61,685 nt of DNA from Lachnospiraceae bacterium (GTDB lineage Bacteria; Bacillota; Clostridia; Lachnospirales; Lachnospiraceae), in NCBI GenBank assembly GCA_017431345.1, contig JAFRLH010000014.1, forward strand, positions 1-61,685, given 5' to 3'. Positions 1 to 9,309 of the stretch are shown here, piece by piece (within the stretch, counting starts at the first letter, position 1; every line of letters begins with the position of its first letter). The position numbers were made by a program, and so were the translations under genes. A model generated the notes under the pieces. The model did no database searches. It was not told the DNA's origin and saw only the letters and a list, made by a program, of their open reading frames with translations.

Positions 1-138
1 GCGTGAAGCCCCCCTCAAGATGAGATATCCCATTCGAAAGAAGTAAGACCCCTTGAAGACTACGAGGTAGATAGGGCAGAGGTGGAAGTGCAGCAATGCA
101 TGGAGCTGACTGTTACTAATCGGTCGAGGGTCTTGACC
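1..138 (+). rRNA. 23S ribosomal RNA, 3' end (partial)
   Basis: The window opens inside the last stretch of domain VI of a 23S rRNA. The conserved GAGATATCCCATTC segment, the GGTGGAAGTGCAGCAATGCATG segment and the terminal ACTAATCGGTCGAGGG helix strand are all present in order. The gene is cut by the left edge. The mature end near 138 is estimated from the usual stop just after the CTTGACC tail. tRNA genes follow; no 5S sequence is seen between them. Confidence 0.93.
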
Positions 139-217
139 TTATGGTGTCGATTCCGTATGTGATTTTTGGGGTTCAAGATTTTGAACACCTTGAAAAAGCA
201 AAGAATCGCCAGGTGTA

Positions 218-246
218 TTGACACGAGCGATTTTTTGGTTTATGAT
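218..246 (+). promoter_or_regulatory. Strong sigma-70/SigA promoter upstream of the tRNA pair
   Basis: A consensus -35 TTGACA (218-223) is followed by exactly 17 bases and TATGAT (241-246). Transcription would begin near 253, inside the broken tRNA half, and run through tRNA-Asn and tRNA-Cys to the terminator at 482-514. The tRNAs therefore probably have their own promoter in addition to readthrough from the rRNA operon. Confidence 0.75.
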
Positions 247-276
247 CCTCGATAGCTCAATGGTAGAGCATTCGGC
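246..276 (+). pseudogene. Partial duplicate of the 5' half of tRNA-Asn
   Basis: These 31 bases are identical to the first 31 bases of the intact tRNA-Asn at 319-390, covering the acceptor 5' strand, the D arm and the start of the anticodon stem. The copy then diverges, with no anticodon loop, T arm or 3' acceptor strand. It cannot fold as a tRNA. It looks like the residue of an unequal exchange or insertion at the tRNA, and it begins at the last base of the -10 box of the upstream promoter. Confidence 0.8.
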
Positions 277-318
277 GAGTTCCCTAGGTCACTGGAGATT
301 CGCTATTGTATAATGTTT

Positions 319-390
<72 letters not shown>

Positions 391-408
391 TTTTGAGGAG
401 ACACTTAA

Positions 409-479
409 GGCGACATAGCCAAGCGGTAAGGCAAAGGTCTGCAACACCTCTATCCCCGGTTCGATTCCGGGTGTCGCCT
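409..479 (+). tRNA. tRNA-Cys (GCA)
   Basis: This is a 71-base cloverleaf with acceptor strands GGCGACA and TGTCGCC, anticodon loop CTGCAAC (anticodon GCA) and T loop GTTCGATTC. It lies 18 bases after tRNA-Asn and is followed at once by a strong terminator, so the two tRNAs form one unit. CCA is not encoded. Confidence 0.96.
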
Positions 480-481
480 CT

Positions 482-514
482 AAAAAAACTGAAGCATTCT
501 GCTTCAGTTTTTTT
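482..514 (+). terminator. Rho-independent terminator of the rRNA/tRNA unit
   Basis: A 15-base arm (482-496) with an A-rich foot pairs with 500-514 across a TTC loop, and a T run follows. The A-run at the foot makes it usable on both strands, so it may also end the convergent AraC-family transcript that stops at 527. Confidence 0.9.
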
Positions 515-526
515 GTTTTTCTATTT

Positions 527-1477
527 TCAGTTTACGGATATGGACAGTCCGTTTTTCCGGAACTGGCGCGGTGTAACGTGCATCTGCTCCTTGAATACCC
601 TTCCGAAATAGCTGATATCCGAGAACCCGGCCTTTTCACTGATGATCTGTATGGATTCATCTGTCTCAAGAAGCCTTCTTGCAGCCATTCTGACTCTGTA
701 GTGCTGGAGAAATCTGGCGGGCGTAATGCCGATCGTATTCTGAAAACAGCGGAAGCATTCCCGTTCGCTTATCATGGCCGAACCGGCTATATCTGACAGC
801 TTGATCGGATTCTGGTAGTTTCTCTGGATAAAGGCGATCATGATCTGCATGCGCTCTTCCATAATATCTGTTGTCACATGATCCTGTTTATGCTTTGAGA
901 CCATGTTCTCAAGGACCATCAGATAGATGATATCGATCTGGTGCTTGATCTTGAACTCGCGTCCGAATCCGTCGCTGTCATATTCATGCCGGATATTGAG
1001 AAGCGAATCTGCTATTCCCATTGCAGCTGCGTTCCCTGCGGACAGGTAGAGCATATCCTGATCCCGTCGTTTCACAACGGGGGCGACATATTCCAGATCA
1101 AAGGAATTGCCTGCCTTTCCGCTGATAAATTCAGGCAGGAACTGATAGATATTGATCACTGCATCAGGATCGCTTTCATTGGCCGGAGCAATGCTGTGGA
1201 AAACGGAGGAGTTGACAAAGCAGAGATCTCCGGGTCCGAGATTTACGGTATTCCTGCTGCTTTTTATGATCAGGTTTCCCTCAGCTGCTTCAATGATCTT
1301 GAAATCCCTGTGCCAGTGCCAGGGCGTCTTGTCTTCTATAAAGGTTCGGAAATCCAGCGTATGAAAGACAAAGGGAAAGGAAGGGTATTTGCTTTTGGTA
1401 TCCCTGCCTTCGGATGTCGGGAACAGGTAGCGTTCCAGTTCCTGGTTGTCTGTCAGCCTTATTGCGATGATATGCAT
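527..1477 (-). CDS. AraC family transcriptional regulator
   Basis: The 316-residue protein has an N-terminal cupin-type ligand-binding half, with WHWHRDFKII near residue 55 and the GPGDLCFV turn. The C-terminal half (about 215-310) carries the two helix-turn-helix motifs of the AraC/XylS family, ending in the signature around AGFSDISYFGRVFKE and TPRQFRK. The reading frame is open further upstream, but the start at 1477 is chosen because AAAGAGG sits 6 bases before that ATG. It is divergent from an EamA exporter 112 bases away and probably controls it. The ligand is unknown; cupin-type AraC proteins often sense sugars. Confidence 0.9.
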   Translation of the reverse strand: MHIIAIRLTDNQELERYLFPTSEGRDTKSKYPSFPFVFHTLDFRTFIEDKTPWHWHRDFKIIEAAEGNLIIKSSRNTVNLGPGDLCFVNSSVFHSIAPANESDPDAVINIYQFLPEFISGKAGNSFDLEYVAPVVKRRDQDMLYLSAGNAAAMGIADSLLNIRHEYDSDGFGREFKIKHQIDIIYLMVLENMVSKHKQDHVTTDIMEERMQIMIAFIQRNYQNPIKLSDIAGSAMISERECFRCFQNTIGITPARFLQHYRVRMAARRLLETDESIQIISEKAGFSDISYFGRVFKEQMHVTPRQFRKNGLSISVN

Positions 1478-1490
1478 GCCGCACCTCTTT

Positions 1491-1521
1491 AATCTGCTTG
1501 ATCCTGTTTCAATCCGCTTGA
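1491..1521. promoter_or_regulatory. Direct-repeat operator, AraC-type
   Basis: AATCTGCTTGA (1491-1501) and AATCCGCTTGA (1511-1521) match at 10 of 11 positions and lie 20 bases apart, two helical turns. They sit between the divergent AraC and EamA genes. The downstream copy overlaps the likely -35 box of the exporter, the usual position for an AraC-family activator dimer. Confidence 0.5.
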
Positions 1522-1546
1522 ATTTTAACATGATATCCGTAATAAT
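1518..1546 (+). promoter_or_regulatory. Probable promoter of the EamA exporter gene
   Basis: TTGAAT (1518-1523), a 17-base spacer and AATAAT (1541-1546) lie 44 bases before the chosen ATG at 1590. The -35 box is covered by the direct-repeat operator. Confidence 0.45.
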
Positions 1547-1589
1547 AAAAGGGCGCAGAAGCAGTACGCTGATAATAACAGGAGCAGAA

Positions 1590-2432
1590 ATGATCTTTCT
1601 AATCTTTGCAATCATAAGCAGTGCAGCCATGTCTCTTGCACTGAAGTTTTTCAGGGACCAGAGGGGAAACCGGTTCGGGATCCTCTTCGGAAACTACGTA
1701 ATGTGTGTGGTGATCGCGTTCCTTACACTGCCGGAGAAAAGCCTCGTTTTTACAGGTGAAAAATTCACTTTTCTTTTCGGTATTCTTACCGGCGCGTTTT
1801 TTATGCTGGGGCTGTATATGATGCAGACATGTGCGGCGGTAAACGGGGCGATCCTTACGGCAACGTTTTCAAAACTCGGTCTTCTTGTTCCGCTGATGAT
1901 CAGCATTGTATTCTTCAGGGAACGCCCCGGCATGCTGCAGTATATCGGCATCCTCCTTGTCATCGGTTCCTTTTTCCTGATCCAGCCGCAGACTGAGCGA
2001 GGGTCCGGCGCAAAACCGCTGATCCTGCTCCTTACACTTCTCGCAGTCGGATGCAGCGATTCCGGCGCGCGGATCTTTGAACATTACGGAAGCCGGAGCG
2101 ATGACAGGCTGTACTATTTCTTTGTATTTGCCGCAGCCTGTCTGATCTGTCTTTGCCTGGCTCACATCGAAAAGAAGAGGACAGGGAAAAAGATGCTTCT
2201 GCCGGAGCTTGCTGCCGGGCTGATACTGGGCGTGGCCAATTACTACTCCTCCTATCTTCTGCTCGCCGCGCTTACAGTACTTCCGGGATATCTTGTTTAC
2301 ACTGTATTCAGTGTCGGTACGATCATTCTTGTAACGCTGATCAGCGTTCCCGCGTTCCGTGAGAAGCTGTCAGCCAGGCAGACTGCGGGTCTGGCGGTGA
2401 TCCTGACGGCGCTGGTGCTTCTGAATATCTGA
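1590..2432 (+). CDS. EamA/DMT family transporter
   Basis: The 280-residue protein is almost entirely hydrophobic, with about ten membrane segments in two homologous halves, as in drug/metabolite transporters of the EamA type. The start at 1590 is chosen because GGAG lies 5 bases upstream; in-frame starts further upstream would run into the promoter and operator. In the first half, a conserved loop at the end of one helix reads VPLMISIVFFRERP, the typical helix-end pattern of the family. Divergent pairing with an AraC regulator suggests an inducible exporter, but the substrate cannot be read from sequence. Confidence 0.85.
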   Translation: MIFLIFAIISSAAMSLALKFFRDQRGNRFGILFGNYVMCVVIAFLTLPEKSLVFTGEKFTFLFGILTGAFFMLGLYMMQTCAAVNGAILTATFSKLGLLVPLMISIVFFRERPGMLQYIGILLVIGSFFLIQPQTERGSGAKPLILLLTLLAVGCSDSGARIFEHYGSRSDDRLYYFFVFAAACLICLCLAHIEKKRTGKKMLLPELAAGLILGVANYYSSYLLLAALTVLPGYLVYTVFSVGTIILVTLISVPAFREKLSARQTAGLAVILTALVLLNI

Positions 2433-2565
2433 CCGGATCCGGACCGGACACATCGGCCATTCATGAAATATTAAGGAATTTCTGATGTATTATGGTATGG
2501 ATTCTGTCATGGAAAAACACTACAATAAGGAAAAAGAGCCGTTCCGCGCCGTGAAAGGAGAGGAC

Positions 2566-3258
2566 ATGTTCACAATTCTTGTATGCGATGATGATAAAGA
2601 GATCGTGGAAGCTGTAGATATTTATCTCAGTCAGGAAGGCTATCGGATCCTGAAAGCCTATGACGGGGAGGAAGCGATCCGGATCCTGAAGGAGAATGAA
2701 GTATATCTGATCATTCTGGATATTATGATGCCGAATCTTGACGGGATGCGGGCGACCAGAAAGATCAGGGAGTTTTCGAGTGCGCCGATCATCCTTCTTT
2801 CGGCAAGATCCGAGGATGCAGACAAGATCCTGGGGCTGAATGCCGGCGCTGATGATTATATCACCAAACCCTTCAGCCCGCTGGAGCTGATCGCGCGGGT
2901 GAAATCACAGCTCAGAAGGTATACGCAGCTTGGTGCGCTGACCGAAAACAACGAACATGTTTACCGCACCGGTGATCTGGAAGTGGATGATGAAAAGAAA
3001 GAAGTGAGGATATTCGGAGAGCCGGTGCGCCTTACACCGATCGAATACAATATCCTTCTCTTCCTTATTAAAAATGTCGGGAAAGTATTTTCGATAGAGC
3101 AGATCTACGAAAACATCTGGAACGAGCAGCCTGTGGGCGTGGACAACACCGTTGCCGTGCATATCAGGCATATCAGGGAGAAGATCGAGATCAATCCGAA
3201 GGAGCCGCAGTACCTGAAGGTAGTCTGGGGCATCGGATATAAGCTTGAGAAAAAATAA
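2566..3258 (+). CDS. OmpR/PhoB-type response regulator (VanR-like)
   Basis: The 230-residue protein has a receiver domain (residues 1-115) with the acidic pocket D8-D10, phosphoacceptor D52 in ILDIMMPN and the conserved lysine K101 in TKPF. A winged-helix output domain (about 130-228) ends in VWGIGYKL, the usual OmpR-family end. The start at 2566 follows AAAGGAGAGG with good spacing; the open frame upstream lacks such a site. The histidine kinase begins 11 bases downstream, so the two form one operon. The pair resembles VanR/VanS-type systems of Clostridia, but no resistance or transport gene lies beside it and the stimulus is unknown. Confidence 0.93.
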   Translation: MFTILVCDDDKEIVEAVDIYLSQEGYRILKAYDGEEAIRILKENEVYLIILDIMMPNLDGMRATRKIREFSSAPIILLSARSEDADKILGLNAGADDYITKPFSPLELIARVKSQLRRYTQLGALTENNEHVYRTGDLEVDDEKKEVRIFGEPVRLTPIEYNILLFLIKNVGKVFSIEQIYENIWNEQPVGVDNTVAVHIRHIREKIEINPKEPQYLKVVWGIGYKLEKK

Positions 3259-3269
3259 CGGAGAAGAAA

Positions 3270-4859
3270 TTGGACAGACTACTGACCAGAAAAATGATCT
3301 GGGTGTGGCATGCGGTCAGCTTCATCCTTTTGATGGGCGCCGGAGGGCTTGTTTACCGTTACTCCGGCAGTCCTTATTTTCAGGAAGCAGTAAGCATGGG
3401 CAGATTTGCCCCCACGGAAGGGGCAGCTGAACTGGCGAAGATCCTGCATATGCTGCAGTTCGCCGGCTTTGCGCTGCTGCTGCTTCTTGCAGGAAGTTTT
3501 GTGGGACTGGCTGCGGTCTGCAGAGAGCAGGCACCCAAAGGAATCGAATCATGGTATACGGAAACGCATATCCTGGGAGCGGCAACTTCATTCATGCTGC
3601 TCAGCCTCGGGTTTAATGAAATAAGGTACGGGTATCTTATTCGTGAGGATCTGGATATTATTGCCGGTGCCGTGCTTTTTTCATTTGCCTGGTTCATATT
3701 TGTAAGGTTCCTTCTCTGCATTATCCTGAATATACTCCGCGGGACATTTTCTTCACAGATGCTTGTCCGGCAGGGGATCCAGGCAGTCCTTGACGGGCTC
3801 AGGCACACGAATGATAAAACGAAAAGCGGCGTCCGCGTAGTAATACTGTTCTGGTATCAGCTTTCCAATATACTGCTTATCTCCGGCGCCGCGGCAGCCT
3901 TTATCTTCCATAAATATACCGTTGTGATCATCCTGGTGCTGGTCCTGCTGATCATTAATTTCAGGTTCCTGTTATGGACAGCGAAAAGAGGCCGTCAGCA
4001 TATGCAGATCCTGGAGCAGGTCAGCAGAATGGCGGAGGGAAATCTCGGAACGAAGATCGATACATCTGAAATGGGCGACGACGTCAAACGTATGGCGGAG
4101 ATGGTCAATACCCTCGATGACAGTCTGGACCTGGCTGTGCGGGAGCGCACCAGAAGTGAACGCATGCGTACGGAGATGATCGCCAATGTCTCCCATGATC
4201 TCAGGACGCCTCTTACATCGATCATCAGTTATGTGGATCTGATCCGAAGGGAAAATGTCCCGAATCCCAAAGTCAATGAATATCTGAATGTCCTGGAAGA
4301 GAAAAGCATGCGCTTAAAGAGCATGGCGGAAGCGCTGATGGAGGCGAGCCGGGCAGTATCGGGCAATCTGAAACTGGATATTGTTGAAATAGACATGGTG
4401 CAGATGATCCATCAGGTGTACGGGGAGTTCCAGGATCAGATGGAGGAACGGCAGCTTACACCGGTCCTTTCGCTGGTGGATCCGCCGGCGATGATCAGAG
4501 CCGACGGAAAGATTTTATGGAGAGTGCTGGACAACCTGTTTACGAATGTCCTTAAATATGCAAAACCCGGCACGCAGGTCCTGATCGAGCTTGCGGAGAC
4601 CGCACACAGCCTCATTTTCACAATGAAAAATGTCTCCAGGACGAACCTTTCGCTGACAGCGGATGAACTGACAGAGAGATTTGTGCGGGGAGATGATTCA
4701 AGAAGCACGGAGGGGAGCGGGCTGGGGCTCTCGATCGCCAAGAGCATGACAGAACGGCTGGGAGGACGGCTTGATATCTTTCCGGATGAAGAACTCTTCA
4801 GAGTAAGGCTCGTTTTCCCGCTCGCCGCACCGAATATTCCGGGAACCGGACGCAGCTGA
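3270..4859 (+). CDS. Sensor histidine kinase partner of the VanR-like regulator
   Basis: The 529-residue protein begins at a TTG with GGAGAAG just upstream. The first 250 residues contain about six membrane segments rather than the usual two, with almost no extracytoplasmic domain, so it probably senses within the membrane. A HAMP-like linker (about 250-300) leads to the dimerisation box NVSHDLRTP with phospho-acceptor H309. The ATPase domain shows DNLFTNVLKYA (N box) and GSGLGLSIAKS (G box). The cognate regulator is 11 bases upstream. No terminator is evident between this gene and the promoter of the next gene. Confidence 0.92.
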   Translation: MDRLLTRKMIWVWHAVSFILLMGAGGLVYRYSGSPYFQEAVSMGRFAPTEGAAELAKILHMLQFAGFALLLLLAGSFVGLAAVCREQAPKGIESWYTETHILGAATSFMLLSLGFNEIRYGYLIREDLDIIAGAVLFSFAWFIFVRFLLCIILNILRGTFSSQMLVRQGIQAVLDGLRHTNDKTKSGVRVVILFWYQLSNILLISGAAAAFIFHKYTVVIILVLVLLIINFRFLLWTAKRGRQHMQILEQVSRMAEGNLGTKIDTSEMGDDVKRMAEMVNTLDDSLDLAVRERTRSERMRTEMIANVSHDLRTPLTSIISYVDLIRRENVPNPKVNEYLNVLEEKSMRLKSMAEALMEASRAVSGNLKLDIVEIDMVQMIHQVYGEFQDQMEERQLTPVLSLVDPPAMIRADGKILWRVLDNLFTNVLKYAKPGTQVLIELAETAHSLIFTMKNVSRTNLSLTADELTERFVRGDDSRSTEGSGLGLSIAKSMTERLGGRLDIFPDEELFRVRLVFPLAAPNIPGTGRS

Positions 4860-4947
4860 CAATGACAGATGAAGGCAGGGTAAACCTAATTTTTTATAAA
4901 GTGAAGAAAAAGATGACCAAATACATATTATAAATGGTGCGATACGC

Positions 4948-4976
4948 TTGACTAACCGCCCCATTTATAAGATAAT
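4948..4976 (+). promoter_or_regulatory. Promoter of the aconitase-family gene
   Basis: TTGACT (4948-4953), a 17-base spacer and GATAAT (4971-4976) precede the gene, giving a leader of about 45 bases. The leader carries a GC-rich inverted repeat, GACCGC (4989-4994) with GCGGTC (5001-5006), and then the AAGGAGGA ribosome binding site. The repeat could be an operator or a leader hairpin. Confidence 0.65.
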
Positions 4977-5027
4977 TAATGTACTTGGGACCGCGCATAT
5001 GCGGTCAAAAATAAGGAGGATGGACCA

Positions 5028-7316
5028 ATGAAATTATGGAATAACGGCGCCTATCTCTTAAACGGTGAGACTCTGGTAGAGGATGCCGGAGATGTCAATG
5101 CTCAGGTAAAGGCTCTTACCGGAGCTGAGCCGGATAAGGCTGCCGCAAAGAAGGGAACTATGGCTTATAGTATCCTGACAGCCCACAACACTTCCGGAAA
5201 CGACGAAGATCTGATGATCAAGTTCGACGGAATGCTGTCTCATGATATCACTTATGTTGGTATTATCCAGACTGCCAGAGCATCAGGCATGACCGAGTTC
5301 CCGCTTGATTACGCTCTTACCTGCTGCCACAACTCTCTTTGCGCAGTAGGCGGAACCATCAACGAAGACGACCACATTTTCGGACTGACAGCCGCTCAGA
5401 AGTACGGCGGAATGTTCGTACCCCCTCATCAGGCTGTTATCCATCAGTATGCCCGTGAGGTCATGGCAGGCGGCGGCAAGATGCTGCTCGGATCTGACTC
5501 CCATACCCGTTACGGCGCACTGGGAACCATGGCTATGGGTGAAGGCGGCGGAGAACTTGCAAAGCAGCTCTGCGGCAGAACCTATGATATCAAGATGCCC
5601 AAGGTAGTCGCTGTATACCTGAAGAATGCTCCCCGCCGCGGCGTAGGACCTCAGGACGTAGCGATCGCTCTGGTAACAGCAGTATTTGACTGCGGTTATG
5701 TAAAGAACAAAGTTCTCGAATTCGTAGGCCCCGGCGTATCGAATCTGTCCACTGAGTTCCGTATCGGCATCGATGTCATGACGACTGAGACCACATGTCT
5801 GTCCTCCATCTGGAGAACTGATGAGAAGGTCAAAGAGTGGTATGAGATCCACAAGAGACCCGAAGATTACAAGGAGATCAACCCCGCTCCCGTTGCTTAC
5901 TATGACGGCGTAGTAGAGATCGACCTGGCTGAGATCAAACCCATGATCGCTATGCCTTTCCATCCCAGCAAGGGTTACGAGATCGATTTCGTAAACGCGA
6001 ACCTGAAAGATCTGCTGCATGACGTAGAAGAGAGAGCAAAGATCTCCTTCGGCGACAAGATCAATTTCTCACTGCAGGATAAGATCGTAGACGGCAAGCT
6101 CTACACTGAGCAGGGCCTGATCGCTGGCTGCGCCGGCGGTACCTATGAGAACATCTGCGACGCTGCCGACATCCTGAAGGGTGCCTACATCGGAACAGAC
6201 AAGTTCACTCTGAGCGTATATCCTTCTTCCACTCCGATCTACATGGAGCTGATCAAGAACGGCCGCGCTGCTGAGATCCTGAAGACCGGTGCTATCCTGA
6301 AGACCGCATTCTGCGGACCTTGCTTCGGTGCCGGCGATACACCTGCGAACAATGCGTTCTCGATCCGTCACGCAACACGTAACTTCCCGAACCGCGAAGG
6401 TTCCAAGGTACAGAACGGCCAGATCGCATCCGTCGCTCTTATGGACGCTCGTTCCATCGCTGCAACAGCAGCCAACAAGGGCTTCCTGACCTCTGCTGAG
6501 ACATTCGAAGGCGAGTACACCAAGCCTAAATACTACTTCGATGCTGATATCTATGCAAACCGTGTCTACAACGGATTTGGCAAGCCGCATCCCGAAGTAG
6601 AACTGATTGAAGGACCCAACATCAAGCCTTGGCCGAAGATGACTGCTCTTACCGATGACATCATGCTGAAGGTCGTTTCCGAGATTCATGATCCGGTCAC
6701 CACGACTGACGAGCTGATTCCTTCCGGTGAGACTTCCTCCTTCCGTTCCAACCCTCTTGGCCTGGCAGAGTTCACCCTCAGCCGTAAGGATCCTGCATAC
6801 GTAGGAAACGCCAAGGAAGTTCAGAAGGTCGAGTATGCACGTCAGGCCGGCACAAGCCCGCTTGAGGATGCCGGTTTCGCAGCTGCTTATGCAGCAGTAG
6901 AAGCTGCCGGACTGAAGGCTGATCCTGCAAACACCGCGATCGGTTCCACCATCTTCGCTGTGAAGCCCGGTGACGGTTCCGCTCGTGAGCAGGCTGCTTC
7001 CTGCCAGAAGGTGCTTGGCGCATGGGCCAACATCGCGAACGAGTATGCTACCAAGAGATATCGTTCCAACCTCATCAACTGGGGCATGATGCCTTTCCTG
7101 TATGAGGGAAGCGACAAGGAACTTCCTTTCGCTCTTGGTGATTATGTATTCATCCCCGGCGTACGCGCAGCGATCGCCAACAAGGATGAGGTCATCAAGG
7201 CTTATGCCGTAACAGCTGGCGGAGTGAAGGAATTCGACGTCAAGCTCGGCGAGCTGACCGATGCAGAGCGCGATATCATCATGGCTGGCTGCCTGATCAA
7301 CTACTATCGCGGATAA
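5028..7316 (+). CDS. Aconitase-family hydratase (YbhJ-like)
   Basis: This 762-residue enzyme belongs to the aconitase/isopropylmalate isomerase fold. Three cysteines fit the [4Fe-4S] ligands: C368 in GCAGGTYEN, and C429 and C432 in CGPC. The 61- and 3-residue gaps are close to those of mitochondrial aconitase. The substrate-side [14 protein letters not shown] motif, which matches the aconitase GTDSHT pattern, is present. The C-terminal swivel domain is fused on the same chain (about 600-762). The sequence resembles the uncharacterised hydratase group that includes E. coli YbhJ more than AcnA or AcnB, so citrate as substrate is not certain. It is a single-gene unit with its own promoter and strong terminator. 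Codon use is very regular, suggesting high expression. Confidence 0.85.
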   Translation: MKLWNNGAYLLNGETLVEDAGDVNAQVKALTGAEPDKAAAKKGTMAYSILTAHNTSGNDEDLMIKFDGMLSHDITYVGIIQTARASGMTEFPLDYALTCCHNSLCAVGGTINEDDHIFGLTAAQKYGGMFVPPHQAVIHQYAREVMAGGGKMLLGSDSHTRYGALGTMAMGEGGGELAKQLCGRTYDIKMPKVVAVYLKNAPRRGVGPQDVAIALVTAVFDCGYVKNKVLEFVGPGVSNLSTEFRIGIDVMTTETTCLSSIWRTDEKVKEWYEIHKRPEDYKEINPAPVAYYDGVVEIDLAEIKPMIAMPFHPSKGYEIDFVNANLKDLLHDVEERAKISFGDKINFSLQDKIVDGKLYTEQGLIAGCAGGTYENICDAADILKGAYIGTDKFTLSVYPSSTPIYMELIKNGRAAEILKTGAILKTAFCGPCFGAGDTPANNAFSIRHATRNFPNREGSKVQNGQIASVALMDARSIAATAANKGFLTSAETFEGEYTKPKYYFDADIYANRVYNGFGKPHPEVELIEGPNIKPWPKMTALTDDIMLKVVSEIHDPVTTTDELIPSGETSSFRSNPLGLAEFTLSRKDPAYVGNAKEVQKVEYARQAGTSPLEDAGFAAAYAAVEAAGLKADPANTAIGSTIFAVKPGDGSAREQAASCQKVLGAWANIANEYATKRYRSNLINWGMMPFLYEGSDKELPFALGDYVFIPGVRAAIANKDEVIKAYAVTAGGVKEFDVKLGELTDAERDIIMAGCLINYYRG

Positions 7317-7341
7317 TGATTGATCAACTAGTAAAGATCAG

Positions 7342-7372
7342 AGAGAGTGTCTTCGGACACTCTCTTTTTTTT
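7342..7372 (+). terminator. Terminator after the hydratase gene
   Basis: A perfect 10-bp stem, AGAGAGTGTC (7342-7351) with GACACTCTCT (7356-7365), has a TTCG tetraloop and is followed by seven T. It lies 25 bases after the stop codon. Confidence 0.93.
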
Positions 7373-7485
7373 CTGACCGCCGGATATCAGTCGAAAAAAT
7401 GTTAAAAAGTTGTAATTATTACAGATCTGGCAGGAAAATGTTATTTTTTCCTGTCAGATTTTTATGTTTTTCCATGGATGTACGC

Positions 7486-7514
7486 TTGACTTTGTTAACG
7501 GTGTTTGTTATAAT
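7486..7514 (+). promoter_or_regulatory. Promoter of the secreted CHAP protein gene
   Basis: TTGACT (7486-7491), a 17-base spacer and a perfect TATAAT (7509-7514) lie 85 bases before the ATG at 7600. The rest of the 7373-7599 gap is AT-rich and shows no reading frame worth calling. Confidence 0.75.
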
Positions 7515-7599
7515 GGGCTCAAATGTTACACAGATATTACAAGTTGGTTTCCGACTGGAAATATAATTGAAACAATCGATTCAATTACAAGGAGAACAA

Positions 7600-9237
7600 A
7601 TGAGTACCATCAGAACAAAAATTTTGCCTGTAATATTTTCAGTACTTTTCGTCTTGAGTGTAATGCCGGCGACAGCGAATGCTGCCACCTCCGGCACATC
7701 CGGAAAGACGAAATGGACCTATTCAAATAACACGATCACCTTTTCCGGCAGCGGCGCCACCGGAAGCTATTCCGGCAAAGAAGTACCGTGGATGACCGAG
7801 AAGGGATCCGGAGCCACCACTTCTCTTAGCGCGAAAAAAGTCATCAGCGTAGCAGAAGATGAACTTCGCTATATTGAGAAGGCAAGCAACAGCAATCTGT
7901 ATGATAAACGCGCAAACGCGGGAAACAGGAACTATACAAAATATGCAGCAGAGCTGTTCCCTTCGCTTCAGTCCAATCCCTGGTGCGATATGTTTGTAAG
8001 CTGGTGTGTATGGACTGCAGCGGGAAAAAATCAGAATACTGCGAACAAGGCGCTCTGCGGCGGACTGCACAGTGCCTATACGCCTAATTCTGCGAACAAA
8101 TACAAAGCAGCAGGACGCTGGACCACGACAAATCCGAAGGTCGGGGACCAGGTCTTCTTCCAGAACGGAACACGTATCTCCCATACCGGGCTGGTATACA
8201 AGGTTACTGACGAAGCAATTTATACAATAGAGGGAAATACACTCGGCGGCAAACACTCCTCTGCAAACGGAGGAGAAGTCCTGAGAAAGATGTATGCCCG
8301 CAGCTATTGGAAGATCGCCGGATATGGTCATCCGATCTACAATGGCTCTTCAGAGGCTGAGGACCTGCCGATCACCAAGGTCGAATTTAAGGAAGGCGTT
8401 ACGGAACTGGGAGGTTATCTCTTCACACACAGAAGCGATGTGAAAACAGTTGTGATCCCCAAATCAGTCAAAGAGATCGCTCCTTATGCATTCAGCTACT
8501 GCGAAGGCATAAAGGATGTCTATTATGCCGGAACCGCATCGGAATGGAAAAAAGTAAAGGTCGGCAGCATCGGCAACTATTATATTGAACACGCCGACAT
8601 GCATTATGGAAAAACAGCACCGGCAGTCTCTTCGACAAACGAAGTTTCCGCCGATGGAAAGAGCCAGACTTCAACAGGAAGCGCGCTGAAGATCCTCAGC
8701 CAGCCATCCAGTATTACGGTCGAGGGCAATAAACTGCATCTGTTCTCTGTTACAACGAATGCGCTTAATGCGACGTACAGATGGCAGGTCAAGGAAGGTT
8801 CCGGAAAGAAATGGCGTTTCTTCTCGGAAAAATGGACAGCAAGAACTGCAAATCTGCATTTTACCGTTACTCCTGAGATGAACGGCTGGAAGTTCCGCTG
8901 CAAGGTTACCAAAGACGGAGATTCTGTAAAATCGAAATCCTTTACTGTCAAAGTGGCAGGTGCGCTTTCCATTACAAAGCAGCCTTCCAATACGACCGCG
9001 TCAGCAGGCAAGAAGGCAGTCTTCAAAGTCAAGACGAACAAGGCGGCTCAGTATCAGTGGCAGTATAAGAAGACCGGAAGCAAGAAGTGGAAAAAAATAA
9101 AAAGTACCGGAACTGCCAAATCGCCGAACCTTAAGATCAAGGCAACAGTGAAGAAAAACGGTTATAAATACAGATGCAAGATTACTTCCGGCAATACTGT
9201 TGTATATTCAAAGACTGTCAGTCTGAAAGTAAAGTAA
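7600..9237 (+). CDS. Secreted CHAP-domain protein with leucine-rich and Ig-like repeats
   Basis: The 545-residue product starts at ATG 7600 after CAAGGAGAAC. It has a signal peptide (about 1-29, ending in ATANAA). A CHAP amidase/peptidase domain follows, with candidate catalytic C129 in PWCDMFVSWC, H195 in SHTGLV and E211 in IEGN. Residues about 255-335 look like a BspA-type leucine-rich repeat (VVIPKSVKEIAPYAFS). Two Ig-like domains follow, each with a QP start, a conserved W and an FRCK or YRCK strand. No sortase motif is visible, and the lysine-rich tail could bind wall polymers. The likely role is peptidoglycan hydrolysis or remodelling at the cell surface. It is transcribed from its own promoter. 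Confidence 0.85.
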   Translation: MSTIRTKILPVIFSVLFVLSVMPATANAATSGTSGKTKWTYSNNTITFSGSGATGSYSGKEVPWMTEKGSGATTSLSAKKVISVAEDELRYIEKASNSNLYDKRANAGNRNYTKYAAELFPSLQSNPWCDMFVSWCVWTAAGKNQNTANKALCGGLHSAYTPNSANKYKAAGRWTTTNPKVGDQVFFQNGTRISHTGLVYKVTDEAIYTIEGNTLGGKHSSANGGEVLRKMYARSYWKIAGYGHPIYNGSSEAEDLPITKVEFKEGVTELGGYLFTHRSDVKTVVIPKSVKEIAPYAFSYCEGIKDVYYAGTASEWKKVKVGSIGNYYIEHADMHYGKTAPAVSSTNEVSADGKSQTSTGSALKILSQPSSITVEGNKLHLFSVTTNALNATYRWQVKEGSGKKWRFFSEKWTARTANLHFTVTPEMNGWKFRCKVTKDGDSVKSKSFTVKVAGALSITKQPSNTTASAGKKAVFKVKTNKAAQYQWQYKKTGSKKWKKIKSTGTAKSPNLKIKATVKKNGYKYRCKITSGNTVVYSKTVSLKVK

Positions 9238-9309
9238 GATAACCGGAATGTACAGTTCATCTATATTTGACAGAAAGAAAGGACGCACAGCAGCGTAAGG
9301 TATAGCAAT

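Noticed and set aside
5028-7316. Naming the gene acnA or acnB
   Set aside because: The iron-sulfur ligands fit the superfamily, but the sequence looks closer to the YbhJ-like hydratase group, so citrate as substrate cannot be claimed.
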